Source: an uncultured Rhodospirillales bacterium (GTDB taxonomy: Bacteria > Pseudomonadota > Alphaproteobacteria > Acetobacterales > Acetobacteraceae). From it: 40,785 nucleotides of DNA. Numbering within the stretch: the first letter of the stretch is position 1; every line of letters begins with the position of its first letter. Positions 6,889-15,237 of this stretch are shown piece by piece. The notes below the pieces were generated by a model that searched no databases, was not told the origin of the DNA, and worked only from the letters and a program-made list of their open reading frames with translations. The position numbers and the translations under genes are program-made. The stretch is taken from positions 1-40,785 of the forward strand of contig CAIMSN010000017.1 of the NCBI GenBank assembly GCA_903844135.1, written 5' to 3'.

Positions 6889-8256
6889 ATGCGCGTCCTG
6901 ATCGTCGGATCTCTCGGCGGCGAACTCGGCCGCGCGGCGCAGATCGCCGCCGCGCGCGGCGCGGAGCTCGACCATACCGATAATGCCGACGCAGCCCTGT
7001 CGCGCCTGCGTCGCGACGCCAGGGTCAATCTGGTGCTGTGCGAACTGGGGCAGCCGATCGGTGACCTCGTCCGAGGCCTGGCACTAGAACGCATCGCCGT
7101 GCCGGTGATCGCCTGCGGTCTCGAGGACGATCCGGAGGCCGCGGTGCAGGCGGTTCGCGACGGTGCGCAGGATTTCCTGCCGCTGCCGCCCGATCCGGAA
7201 CTGATCGCTGCCATCCTCGAAGCGGCGTCGGGGGAAAGCCACGCGATGATCGCGCGCGATCCCGCCATGCTGGCGACGGTGCGGCGCGCGGAACAGATCG
7301 CCAGATCCGATGCCTCCGTGCTGATCACTGGTGAATCCGGCACCGGCAAGGAGATCCTCGCGCGGCACGTTCATCGCCGCTCGCGTCGGGCGCACGGCCC
7401 GTTCATCGCGTTGAACTGCGCGGCGATCCCCGAGCATCTGCTGGAAAGCGAGCTGTTCGGGCACGAGAAGGGCGCGTTCAGCGGCGCGATCGCGCGGCGC
7501 ATCGGCCGGTTCGAGGCAGCGTCCGGCGGGACCCTCCTGCTGGACGAGATCAGCGAAATGGATGTTCGCCTGCAGGCCAAGCTGCTGCGCGCGATCCAGG
7601 AACGAGAGATCGACCGGCTCGGCGGCCAGGCTCCGGTTCAGGTCGACGTTCGGATCCTGGCGACCAGCAATCGCGACCTTCGCGAGGAGGCCGCCTCCGG
7701 GCGCTTTCGCGAGGATCTCTATTTCCGGCTCAACGTGGTCGGGCTCGAAATCCCGCCATTGCGCAGCCGTCCCGGCGATATCGCCGTGCTCGCCGCGCAT
7801 TATGTCCGCCACTACGCCCACGCCAACGGCATCGCTCCGCCGGAACTGCCGGAGGCCGCCTTGTCCTGCCTGCTCGCGCACGGGTGGCGCGGCAACGTGC
7901 GCGAACTCGAGAACCTGATGCACCGGGCGGTGCTTCTGGCCGATCAGGGCAGGATCGATCCGGCGCATCTCGGGCTGGAGCAGGGCGTGGCGCGAGCGGC
8001 GCCCGTCTCCGCGCCCGCCTGCGCGCCCGTCTCCACGCCGCCCTGCGCACCTGGCGGTGTCGCCGGGCTGGTCGGGCAGCGCATGGATGCAGTCGAGCAG
8101 GCCTTGATCATCGAGACGCTGTGCAGCACGGCGGGCAACCGCACCCATGCGGCGACGATTCTCGGCATCTCGATCCGCGCGCTTCGCAACAAGCTGCGCG
8201 ACTACGCCAGTCAGGGCGTCTCGGTTCCGCCGCCGATGGCCGGCATGGTGGCCTGA
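6889..8256 (+). CDS. flbD: FlbD-type sigma-54 activator of flagellar genes
   Basis: This is an enhancer-binding AAA+ activator that opens sigma-54 promoters of late flagellar genes. Of 455 residues, 1-112 are receiver-like. The AAA+ core follows, with Walker A GESGTGKE (148-155), a GAFSGA loop (195-200) and Walker B LLLDEI (216-221). A Fis-type helix-turn-helix lies near 415-437 ([20 protein letters not shown]). The receiver lacks the usual acidic pair near its N-terminus, and the phosphoacceptor position reads CEL rather than an aspartate, so it is probably not controlled by phosphorylation. The sigma-contact loop has Ser for the canonical Thr of GAFTGA. The linker at about 370-388 is a 12-bp tandem repeat. 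Position between fliN and flhA matches the Caulobacter fliF operon. Confidence 0.93.
   Translation: MRVLIVGSLGGELGRAAQIAAARGAELDHTDNADAALSRLRRDARVNLVLCELGQPIGDLVRGLALERIAVPVIACGLEDDPEAAVQAVRDGAQDFLPLPPDPELIAAILEAASGESHAMIARDPAMLATVRRAEQIARSDASVLITGESGTGKEILARHVHRRSRRAHGPFIALNCAAIPEHLLESELFGHEKGAFSGAIARRIGRFEAASGGTLLLDEISEMDVRLQAKLLRAIQEREIDRLGGQAPVQVDVRILATSNRDLREEAASGRFREDLYFRLNVVGLEIPPLRSRPGDIAVLAAHYVRHYAHANGIAPPELPEAALSCLLAHGWRGNVRELENLMHRAVLLADQGRIDPAHLGLEQGVARAAPVSAPACAPVSTPPCAPGGVAGLVGQRMDAVEQALIIETLCSTAGNRTHAATILGISIRALRNKLRDYASQGVSVPPPMAGMVA
7999..8046 (+). repeat. 12-bp in-frame tandem repeat in the flbD linker
   Basis: Four 12-bp units run in tandem: GCGCCCGTCTCC, GCGCCCGCCTGC, GCGCCCGTCTCC and ACGCCGCCCTGC. 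Units 1 and 3 are identical. They encode Ala-Pro-Val-Ser / Ala-Pro-Ala-Cys type blocks in the linker between the AAA+ domain and the helix-turn-helix. The period keeps the frame, so copy number could vary without breaking the protein. Confidence 0.8.
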
Positions 8257-8259
8257 GCC

Positions 8260-10386
8260 GTGACCGAGACCGCGATCGCGACGGTCCCCGGCCCCCGACG
8301 TGGGCTGGCGATGCCGAAACTGTCCCTCCCGGGCGGGCGGTGGCGCGAGTACGTGCCGGGAACCGACGTCGGCCTCGCGCTGGCGGTGGTCGCCCTTCTC
8401 TCGGTGCTGGTGCTGCCGCTGCCGACCGTGATCCTCGATCTCGGCCTGGCCCTGTCGGTGACCGCCTCCGTGCTGGTGCTGATGGTCGCGCTGTTCCTGA
8501 AGCGGCCCCTCGACTTCACCAGCTTTCCGACGCTGCTTCTCCTCACCACCCTGCTGCGCCTCTCTCTCGAGGTCGCGACCACCCGTCTCATCCTCAGCCA
8601 TGGCAACGAGGGTCCGACCGCCGCCGGGCACGTGGTGGCCGCGTTCGGTGGCTTCCTGATGGGCGGCGACGTCGTGATCGGGCTGATCCTGTTCACCATC
8701 CTGCTGGTGGTGAATTTCATGGTCATCACCAAGGGGTCCGGCCGTATCGCCGAGGTCGCGGCGCGTTTCAGCCTGGATGCGATGCCGGGCAAGCAGATGG
8801 CGATCGACGCCGAGCTGTCGGCGGGCGCGATCACCGACAAGGTTGCCAGGCTGCGTCGACGCGAGCTCGAGGAGGAGAGCGGGTTCTACGGCGCGATGGA
8901 TGGTGCCGCGAAATTCGTCCGCGGCGATGCGATCGCCTCGCTGCTCATCACCGTGATCAACATCTTCGGCGGGCTGGCGATCGGGCTCGGCCGGCACGGC
9001 ATGGCCTTCTCCGATGCGGCGTCGACCTTCACGACCCTGACGGTGGGCGATGGGCTCGTCTCGCAGATTCCGGCCCTGCTGGTCTCCACCGCGTCAGGTA
9101 TCGTCGTCACCAAGGGCGGAACCGAAGGTGCCGCCGACGTGGCGCTGGTACGCCAGCTCGGCGGCAATCCGAAGCCGATGGCGATGGCGGCCGGCGCTGC
9201 GGTGCTGCTCGCCTTGATGCCCGGTCTTCCGGCGCTGCCGTTCCTGGCGCTTGGCGGTCTGGCCGCAGCGGGCGCCTGGATGCGCAGCAGGTCGCCGGTG
9301 AAGGTCGAGCTCGAGGAAGAGGCCGCCTCGATCCTCTCCAGCGCGCCCAGCGAGCCGCCGATCGCCGAGGCGATGCGGATCGACATGATCCGTCTGGAAC
9401 TCGGCTACGGTCTGCTGCCGCTCGCCGGCGGCGATCAGCCGAAACTGACCGACCAGATCAAGGCGCTCAGACGGACGATCGCCAGCGAGATGGGGTTCGT
9501 GCTGCCTCCGGTCCGCATCCAGGACAACATGCAGCTCGGCGCCGACAGCTATGCGATCCGAATCAAGGAGATCCAGACCGGAACGGGAACGTTGCGTCCG
9601 AATTCGTTTCTGGTGATGGATCCGCGCGGCGGCGTGCCGGATCTTCCCGGAGAAAAGACCACCGAGCCGGCGTTCGGACTCGCAGCACTCTGGGTCGATG
9701 CCGCGCATCGCGAGGAGGCGATGTTCCGCGGCTGCACGGTGGTCGATCCGGTCAGCGTTCTGACGACGCATCTGACGGAAGCCGTGCGCGAGACGATGGC
9801 GGAATTGCTTTCCTATTCCGAGACGCAGAAGCTTCTCGACGAACTGCCGCGCGAGCAGCAGAAATTGGTCGCCGACCTGATCCCGTCGCAGATCTCGATG
9901 GGCGCCGTGCAACGCGTACTGCAGAGTTTGCTGACGGAGCGGGTCTCGATCCGCGATCTGCCGACCATCCTGGAAGGTATTCAGGAAGGGTGCGGTGCCG
10001 GACTGCGCGCCGTCCCGCTGCTGGCCGCCCATGTGCGTGTCAGGCTCGCTCGGCAGATCAGCGACGCGCTGGTGGGCGGCGGCGGCTACATTCCTCTCAT
10101 CCCACTTTCGCCGGAGTGGGAGGAAGCCTTCCTCGACAGCCTGATCGGACCGCCTGAGGATCGTCAACTGGCGATGGCGCCGAGTCGGCTGAACGAATTC
10201 ATCGTCCGCCTGCGCGCCGCTCTCGATGCTGCCGCCATGGCAGGCGAGTCCCCTGTGATCCTGACCAGCACCGGTATCCGGCTGCCGGTGCGGGCGATCG
10301 TCGAGCGGCTGCGTCCGGCGACGCCGGTCCTGGCGCAGGCGGAAATCTTTCCGCGCGCCCGCATCCGAACCATCGGCACGATATGA
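8260..10386 (+). CDS. flhA: Flagellar export gate protein FlhA
   Basis: FlhA is the large inner-membrane component of the flagellar type III export gate. It is thought to couple proton flow to substrate docking. The 708-residue product has about eight transmembrane segments in its first half, beginning with the family block PTVILDLGLALSVTASVLVL. The FHIPEP-type conserved region includes FPTLLLLTTLLRLSLEVATTR and MPGKQMAIDAELSAG, and the C-terminal cytoplasmic domain has ELGYGLLPLA and PVRIQDNMQL. The start is a GTG three bases past the flbD stop. Length and motifs are normal. FlhB, FliP, FliQ and FliR are not in the window. Confidence 0.97.
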   Translation: MTETAIATVPGPRRGLAMPKLSLPGGRWREYVPGTDVGLALAVVALLSVLVLPLPTVILDLGLALSVTASVLVLMVALFLKRPLDFTSFPTLLLLTTLLRLSLEVATTRLILSHGNEGPTAAGHVVAAFGGFLMGGDVVIGLILFTILLVVNFMVITKGSGRIAEVAARFSLDAMPGKQMAIDAELSAGAITDKVARLRRRELEEESGFYGAMDGAAKFVRGDAIASLLITVINIFGGLAIGLGRHGMAFSDAASTFTTLTVGDGLVSQIPALLVSTASGIVVTKGGTEGAADVALVRQLGGNPKPMAMAAGAAVLLALMPGLPALPFLALGGLAAAGAWMRSRSPVKVELEEEAASILSSAPSEPPIAEAMRIDMIRLELGYGLLPLAGGDQPKLTDQIKALRRTIASEMGFVLPPVRIQDNMQLGADSYAIRIKEIQTGTGTLRPNSFLVMDPRGGVPDLPGEKTTEPAFGLAALWVDAAHREEAMFRGCTVVDPVSVLTTHLTEAVRETMAELLSYSETQKLLDELPREQQKLVADLIPSQISMGAVQRVLQSLLTERVSIRDLPTILEGIQEGCGAGLRAVPLLAAHVRVRLARQISDALVGGGGYIPLIPLSPEWEEAFLDSLIGPPEDRQLAMAPSRLNEFIVRLRAALDAAAMAGESPVILTSTGIRLPVRAIVERLRPATPVLAQAEIFPRARIRTIGTI

Positions 10387-10401
10387 ACCGGGTCTGCTCC
10401 C

Positions 10402-11478
10402 ATGCGCATTAAGGTCTATCGCGCCGCGACGATCGCCCTGGCAATGGCCGAAATCAGGGATGCGCTCGGACTGGACGCGCTGATCCTGTCGACGGCCACC
10501 CTGGATGGCGGCGTCGAGGTCACCGCTGCGCTGGAGACCGAAGACGAGCCAGGACTCCTGTCGCCGCTCCACGGCGTGATGCCCGTCGACCCGAGATGGG
10601 ACGAGGCGATCGGCATCAAGCCGGTGCCGGACCGGCCCTGGGCGCGCCACAATCTTCCCGCGGACCTGGCGGCGGCGCTGGGCCACGAGCCGGTCGAGGC
10701 GGCCTGTGCCCGGCTGTTCCGTTTCGGCCGGATTCCGATCTCGTCCGGCGAGGCTCCGACGATGCTGGTCGGACCTCCAGGCGTCGGCAAGACGCTCACC
10801 ATTGCCAAGCTCGCGGCGCGGCTGGTTCTGGATGGCCACACGCCGATGGTCATCACCGCCGACGAGCAGAGAGCCGGCGCCGTCGAGCAGTTGGCCGGCT
10901 TCACCCGTCTGCTCGGCCTGACCCTGATCGCCGCCGGTCGGCCGGAAACCCTGGGACGCGCGCTCGCACGGCGCGCGGCGAAGGCTCCGGTGCTGATCGA
11001 CGCGCCCGGCCTCGATCTCCAGGATCCCGGGCAGCATCGTCTCATGACCGACCTGCTGTCCGCATCAGGAGCCAAGCCGGTGCTGGTGCTGGCGGCCGGC
11101 GGCGATCCCTGCGAGGCGGCCGAAATCGCCATGGACCATGCGTCGACGGGTGCGCGGCATCTCCTGGCGACCAGACTCGATCGAAATGGCCGTCTCGGCG
11201 GAATTCTGGCCGCCGCCTGGGCGGCCGATCTGATCCTCACCGAGGCCGGGACCAGCCCGTCCGTCGCCGGAGGGCTGGAGCCGCTCTCCGCCGGGTGCCT
11301 TTCGCTTCGGCTCTGTCGCGATCGCGGGCACGTCACGCCCGTCCGGCCGCAGCGCGACGCGGCGTTCGACGATGGCGGCGACGTTCCCCACGCGGACCCG
11401 CTTGCCATCCATATCGCCGCCCAGGCCGGCGCAGCCCGCGCATCCTCTCGCCCGACTTTTTGGAAGACGCTTCCATGA
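10402..11478 (+). CDS. flhF: Flagellar GTPase FlhF
   Basis: FlhF is an SRP-family GTPase that sets the site and number of polar flagella, working with FlhG. Of 358 residues, the N-terminal MRIKVYRAATIALAMAEIRDALG is typical. The P-loop GPPGVGKT is at 124-131, a DEQRAGAVEQL block matches the family's DTYRIGAVEQL, and a TRLD guanine-recognition motif follows. The G3 motif reads DAPG rather than DTAG. A tail of roughly 50 residues after the GTPase domain is unusual and ends in FWKTLP. The stop overlaps the flhG start (ATGA, 11475-11478). SRP GTPases FtsY and Ffh are ruled out by the missing M and A domains and by context. Confidence 0.92.
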   Translation: MRIKVYRAATIALAMAEIRDALGLDALILSTATLDGGVEVTAALETEDEPGLLSPLHGVMPVDPRWDEAIGIKPVPDRPWARHNLPADLAAALGHEPVEAACARLFRFGRIPISSGEAPTMLVGPPGVGKTLTIAKLAARLVLDGHTPMVITADEQRAGAVEQLAGFTRLLGLTLIAAGRPETLGRALARRAAKAPVLIDAPGLDLQDPGQHRLMTDLLSASGAKPVLVLAAGGDPCEAAEIAMDHASTGARHLLATRLDRNGRLGGILAAAWAADLILTEAGTSPSVAGGLEPLSAGCLSLRLCRDRGHVTPVRPQRDAAFDDGGDVPHADPLAIHIAAQAGAARASSRPTFWKTLP

Positions 11479-12317
11479 TGGACATGACCCAGAGCATGTA
11501 TCCCGTCCCTGGCGATCCCTTGCCGCCGGCAGTCAGGGCGCCGTCCGGCCTGCGCATGATCGCCGTCGCGTCGGGAAAGGGCGGGGTCGGCAAGACCTGG
11601 CTGTCGATTGCCCTGGCGCAAGGTCTGGCCCTTCGCGGCAAGCGCGTCCTGCTTGTGGATTGCGATCTGGGTCTGGCCAACATCGACATCCAGCTCGGGC
11701 TCATGCCGCCCCACGACCTCGCGGCCGTTCTTGTCGGACGACGCAGTCTGAAGGACGTGATCATCACCCACGCTCCGGCCGCGCTGCCGAATGGCGCGTT
11801 CGATATCCTGCCGGGACGGTCCGGCGCGGCATCGCTGGCCGTCCTCGATCTCGCGATCCTGGGCCGCCTGCTCGACGCGATACGGCGCCTGCAGGGCTAC
11901 GACACGGTGCTGCTCGATCTCGGAGCCGGCATCGATCCGGCGACCCGGTTCCTGGCCGCCGCGGTCGACACGCTCCTGGTCGTCTCGACCGACGAGCCGA
12001 CAGCGCTCGCAGACGCCTACGCCGTTCTGAAACTGCAGGCCAGAGACCGTCGCGCAAGGGATGATCGCGCGCTCGACGCAGACGTCCGCCTGGTCATCAA
12101 TCAGTGCAGTTCGGCCGCGAGCGGCCGGCGGACCTATGCCGTGCTGGCGCGGGCCTGCGGCACGTTTCTCGGCAAGGCGCCCAGCCTGGCCGGCATCGTC
12201 CGTCGCGACGGTCGCGTACCGGAATCGATCCGGCGTCAAACCACGATCCTTTTGCGGCACCCCAATGCCCAGGCCGCCGAGGATGTCGGCAGGCTGGTCG
12301 ACGCGCTGCTCAGGTGA
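11475..12317 (+). CDS. flhG: MinD-like flagellar number regulator FlhG (FleN)
   Basis: FlhG is a membrane-binding P-loop ATPase that restrains flagellar number and stimulates FlhF. Of 280 residues, the deviant Walker A GKGGVGKT is at 34-41, followed by the VLLVDCDLGLANIDIQLGL block diagnostic of FlhG among MinD/ParA proteins. A Walker-B-like VLLDLGAGID and STDEPTALADAYAVLK follow. The C-terminus ends at QAAEDVGRLVDALLR. The clear terminal MinD-type amphipathic helix is short. It is the last gene of the fliF operon and overlaps flhF by 4 bases. Two candidate ATG codons, 11475 and 11478, are adjacent. Confidence 0.95.
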   Translation: MMDMTQSMYPVPGDPLPPAVRAPSGLRMIAVASGKGGVGKTWLSIALAQGLALRGKRVLLVDCDLGLANIDIQLGLMPPHDLAAVLVGRRSLKDVIITHAPAALPNGAFDILPGRSGAASLAVLDLAILGRLLDAIRRLQGYDTVLLDLGAGIDPATRFLAAAVDTLLVVSTDEPTALADAYAVLKLQARDRRARDDRALDADVRLVINQCSSAASGRRTYAVLARACGTFLGKAPSLAGIVRRDGRVPESIRRQTTILLRHPNAQAAEDVGRLVDALLR

Positions 12318-12392
12318 TGGCCGCTCGTCGCGATGGCGCCTCGACTGCGTCCGGCAATGCAACCTTGAGGGGTCGTTGCGCGATGTGCTCGC

Positions 12393-12578
12393 ATGCAGTC
12401 CGTTCGACACCCCTCCGGCCCTGAGCGTCGCGCGAACGGATCCGAGCGGTCGCCCCTGTTCGACGCCTGGCTGCAGTCGGCGCTGCAGGAAAAATTCGAC
12501 GACACTCTGGACGAGACATTGCCCGAGGAACTGCTCGACCTCCTGTCCGAGCGGCCCGGATCGCGCGCGGATCACTGA
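12393..12578 (+). CDS. NepR-like small anti-sigma factor
   Basis: This 61-residue protein has a polar N-terminus of about 20 residues and then a single block, LQEKFDDTLDETLPEELLDL. It matches the NepR core pattern (LxxxYDDxLxExxPxxxLDLL) nearly position for position. NepR proteins hold the general-stress sigma factor EcfG inactive until the phosphorylated response regulator PhyR pulls them off. Neither phyR nor ecfG is beside it, so this would be a solitary or paralogous copy. It sits 75 bases past flhG and could be read from the flagellar operon. The identification rests on one short motif in a small protein, so it needs a profile search. Confidence 0.6.
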   Translation: MQSVRHPSGPERRANGSERSPLFDAWLQSALQEKFDDTLDETLPEELLDLLSERPGSRADH

Positions 12579-12636
12579 TCGCTGCGATTTCGTGCTACGG
12601 GATGGCATGACAACCGGTCGAGTGAGACGGTACCCC

Positions 12637-13485
12637 ATGCGCGTCAGCGTGATCCAAATGTCGCCAACGAGCGACAAGCGCCGAAACATCGATCAGGCCA
12701 GGGAATTGGTCGGACGCGCGGCCATGCTGGACCGCCCCGATCTCGTGATCCTGCCCGAGGTCTGGACCTGCCTGGGTGGCACGGCTGCGCAGAAGCACGA
12801 CGCCGCGGAAACGATACCGCCGATCGGAAGCGCCCATGGCGGCGGTGACGCGATCGTCGCCTTGCGCGAAATGGCTGCGGCGCATGGCGTGTTCGTCCAT
12901 GGAGGATCGATCGGCGAACGCGATGGCGACAAGCTGCTCAATACCACGGTCATCGTCGCGCCCGACGGCGCGTTGCGCGCGCGATACAGCAAGATCCATC
13001 TGTTCGACATCGTCACGCCCGATGGTCAGGGTTACCGCGAGAGCCAGACGTATCGTGCTGGCGACGCGGTGGTCACGGTTCCACTGGAGGGACGCTTCGG
13101 CGCGATCCGACTGGGGCTCGCGATCTGCTACGATCTCCGCTTCAGCGAATTGTTCCGTCAGCTCCGCGACCAGGGAGCCGACCTGATCGCGTTGCCGGCG
13201 GCCTTCACCGCCGAGACCGGCGCAGCGCATTGGGAACCCCTGCTGCGCGCGCGCGCCATCGAGACGCAATGCTGGATCGCCGCGGCCGGAACGGTCGGTC
13301 CGCATCAGGATGCGGATGGTCACAAACGTCTCACCTATGGGCATTCGATGGTGATCGACCCGTGGGGTGTCGTGGTCGCTCAGGCATCGGCGGGACCGGG
13401 ATTGACGACGGCGTCGATCGACGACGCGCTTACCCGGCGGGTGAGGGCGTCGATACCGATGGCGGACCATCGGCGTCTCCGATGA
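12637..13485 (+). CDS. Carbon-nitrogen hydrolase, Nit2/omega-amidase-like
   Basis: This is a member of the nitrilase superfamily that probably hydrolyses small amides such as deaminated glutathione or alpha-ketoglutaramate. The 282-residue product shows the catalytic triad: Glu41 (ILPEVW), Lys119 (YSKIHLFD) and Cys164 (AICYDLRF). The KIHLFD plus CYDLRF combination is typical of Nit1/Nit2 proteins. The C-terminus has [17 protein letters not shown] used ATG 12637, where homology begins ([10 protein letters not shown]). An in-frame ATG at 12607 would add ten residues. Its stop overlaps the NAD kinase ATG (13482-13485). The exact substrate cannot be read from sequence. Confidence 0.9.
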   Translation: MRVSVIQMSPTSDKRRNIDQARELVGRAAMLDRPDLVILPEVWTCLGGTAAQKHDAAETIPPIGSAHGGGDAIVALREMAAAHGVFVHGGSIGERDGDKLLNTTVIVAPDGALRARYSKIHLFDIVTPDGQGYRESQTYRAGDAVVTVPLEGRFGAIRLGLAICYDLRFSELFRQLRDQGADLIALPAAFTAETGAAHWEPLLRARAIETQCWIAAAGTVGPHQDADGHKRLTYGHSMVIDPWGVVVAQASAGPGLTTASIDDALTRRVRASIPMADHRRLR

Positions 13486-14303
13486 CCCAGCCGGTCCGGA
13501 CCGGGGAGATACGGTCAGCTTTCTGGTCGCCGGAAACAGTGCTCACACGTCTGGCGTTCGTGGCGGCTCCCAACCAGTTGGCGCAAGACTGCCTGGCCCA
13601 AATGACCGAGCGCTACGGAAACGTCCCCGTCGAGCAGGCGGAGGTGGTCATCTGCCTGGGCGGCGACGGTTTCATGCTGGAGACCTTGCATACGGTCCTG
13701 ATGCGCGACACCCCGGTCTACGGGATTAACTGCGGCTCAGTCGGCTTTCTGATGAACCCGCTGGCCGAGGACGACCTGCCATCGCGGCTGGTCCGAACCC
13801 AGGCGGCGATCCTGCACCCGCTGCGCATGCACGCTGTGACCCAGTCCGGGGTCGTCGAGGAAGCGGTCGCGCTGAACGATGTGTTCCTGTTCCGGCAGAC
13901 GCGCCAGGCCGCGAAGATCCAGATCGTCGTCGATGGTCGGGTGCGCCTCGCGGAGCTCGTCTGCGACGGCATCCTCATTTCGACGCCTGCCGGTTCGACG
14001 GCCTACAACCTCTCCGCGCACGGTCCGATCGTCCCGCTGTCATCCGAACTCCTGCCGTTGACGCCGATCAGCGCGTTCAGGCCGCGGCGCTGGCGCGGCG
14101 CCCTGCTGCCGAGCTCTGCGGATGTCGAATTCAAGATCCTGGAAGGCGAGAAGCGTCCGGTCGCCGCCGTGGCCGACTTCACCGAAGTGCGTGACGTCGT
14201 CTCGGTCGCGGTCAGCGAGGATCGTTCCCTTCGCACGACGGTGTTGTTCGATCCGGACCAGAGCCTGTCCGAAAGGATCATCGTCGAGCAGTTCACGGTC
14301 TGA
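13482..14303 (+). CDS. nadK: NAD kinase
   Basis: NAD kinase phosphorylates NAD to NADP with ATP or polyphosphate. The 273-residue product has the GGDG motif at 60-63 (CLGGDGFML), the ALND motif near 132-133 where the family has NE or ND, and [18 protein letters not shown], the conserved substrate-binding stretch. The C-terminus has the [17 protein letters not shown] block. The length is normal for an alphaproteobacterial enzyme. It overlaps the nitrilase-like gene by 4 bases and faces ctrA, which ends 40 bases away on the other strand. Confidence 0.95.
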   Translation: MTQPVRTGEIRSAFWSPETVLTRLAFVAAPNQLAQDCLAQMTERYGNVPVEQAEVVICLGGDGFMLETLHTVLMRDTPVYGINCGSVGFLMNPLAEDDLPSRLVRTQAAILHPLRMHAVTQSGVVEEAVALNDVFLFRQTRQAAKIQIVVDGRVRLAELVCDGILISTPAGSTAYNLSAHGPIVPLSSELLPLTPISAFRPRRWRGALLPSSADVEFKILEGEKRPVAAVADFTEVRDVVSVAVSEDRSLRTTVLFDPDQSLSERIIVEQFTV

Positions 14304-14326
14304 CCGGCCGTCACGTCCAGCCGGTC
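14302..14326. terminator. Inverted repeat between convergent nadK and ctrA
   Basis: GACCGGC (14302-14308) pairs perfectly with GCCGGTC (14320-14326) across an 11-nt loop, and begins in the nadK stop codon. It lies between two genes that converge. It has no T-run, so it may work as a weak bidirectional terminator or not at all. Confidence 0.35.
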
Positions 14327-14343
14327 GGTTGCGTCGTCGAAGG

Positions 14344-15081
14344 TCAGGCTGCGACGAGCCGCGGAGTGCTTGCCGGCCGCGCGGGATGCAGGCTGCCTGC
14401 ACCGGTCGCGGCATCGTCGCGGAGCATGTAGCCCCGGCCCCAGATGGTGCCGATCATTGTGCCCGCTCCCGCCAACTGAAGCTTCTTGCGGAGCTTGCAG
14501 ACGAACACGTCGATGATCTTTACCTCCGGCTCGTCCATGCCGCCATAGAGATGATTGAGGAAGGCGTCCTTGGTGAGCACGACGCCCTTGCGCAGCATCA
14601 GTAGCTCCAGGATCGCATATTCCTTGCCGGTCAGATGGACCATGCGGCCGTCGATGGTGACGTCCCGGCTGTCGAGATTCAACTCGAGGTTGCCAACCCT
14701 GAGGACCGGGGCCGCGTAGCCTTTCGACCTCCGTAGAATGGCGTGCACCCGGGCGACCAGTTCGGCGGGATCGAACGGCTTGGCCAGCACGTCGTCGGCG
14801 CCGGCGACCAGGGCGCGGACCCGTGATGCCGCGTGGGTTGCGTTGGAGAGAACCAGCGCGGGTACTGGATGGCGTGCGTGGCGCATCCGCCTGACCAGTT
14901 CGCTGCCGTCGCCGTCGGGCAGGTCTAGATCGACCAACGCAAGATCGTAGTCGTAATGACGGAGCATTTCGAGGGCCTCGTCGCCCATGTCCGTGTGATC
15001 GACCATGAAGCCGGCATTTTGCAGGATCCCGGTCAGTCCCTGCGCGGCGGTTGCGTCGCTCTCGATCAGAAGAATTCTCAT
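14344..15081 (-). CDS. ctrA: CtrA-family cell-cycle/flagellar response regulator
   Basis: CtrA is an OmpR-type regulator that controls flagellar and cell-cycle genes in alphaproteobacteria. Of 245 residues, the receiver has Asp51 as phosphoacceptor (LVDLDLPDGDG), Ser79 and Lys101 (AKPFD). The DNA-binding domain carries the CtrA hallmarks VHLTGKEYAILELL, FLNHLYGGMDEPEVKIIDVF, CKLRKKL and WGRGYMLRD. The DNA-binding half is very close to CtrA while the receiver is divergent. Its acidic pocket reads E7-S8-D9 instead of EDD. I chose ATG 15081. A TTG one codon upstream is open. The gene is divergent from fliI with a CtrA-like half site between. It could be the only CtrA or a paralogue. Confidence 0.9.
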   Translation of the reverse strand: MRILLIESDATAAQGLTGILQNAGFMVDHTDMGDEALEMLRHYDYDLALVDLDLPDGDGSELVRRMRHARHPVPALVLSNATHAASRVRALVAGADDVLAKPFDPAELVARVHAILRRSKGYAAPVLRVGNLELNLDSRDVTIDGRMVHLTGKEYAILELLMLRKGVVLTKDAFLNHLYGGMDEPEVKIIDVFVCKLRKKLQLAGAGTMIGTIWGRGYMLRDDAATGAGSLHPARPASTPRLVAA

Positions 15082-15171
15082 CAACTCAACCCCTGGTTTC
15101 GTTGAGACATCAATACTACCTGAAGTTGAACCTTACAACCAAATTCGTTCCGCCACCGAATTTCTCCATCC

Positions 15172-15186
15172 TTCACGTCCGCTTAA
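15172..15186 (+). promoter_or_regulatory. Possible CtrA site between ctrA and fliI
   Basis: TTCA-N7-TTAA matches seven of the eight fixed bases of the CtrA site. It lies 51 bases before the fliI GTG and about 90 bases before the divergent ctrA start, so it could serve either gene. It is weaker evidence than the fliF site because the 5' half is imperfect, but the location is apt. Confidence 0.4.
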
Positions 15187-15237
15187 AGATTTTCCCCCCA
15201 TAACGAACGCCTGATCCTGTTTTCGATACGGACGAGG

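Noticed and set aside
7084-8997. 637-codon open frame on the minus strand across flbD and flhA
   Set aside because: It is antisense to two clear genes, is dominated by His/Gln/Arg/Asp/Gly as expected from shadow frames of GC-rich coding DNA, and has no recognisable family. The same applies to long antisense frames across fliF (3042-4727) and flhA-flhF (9094-11037).
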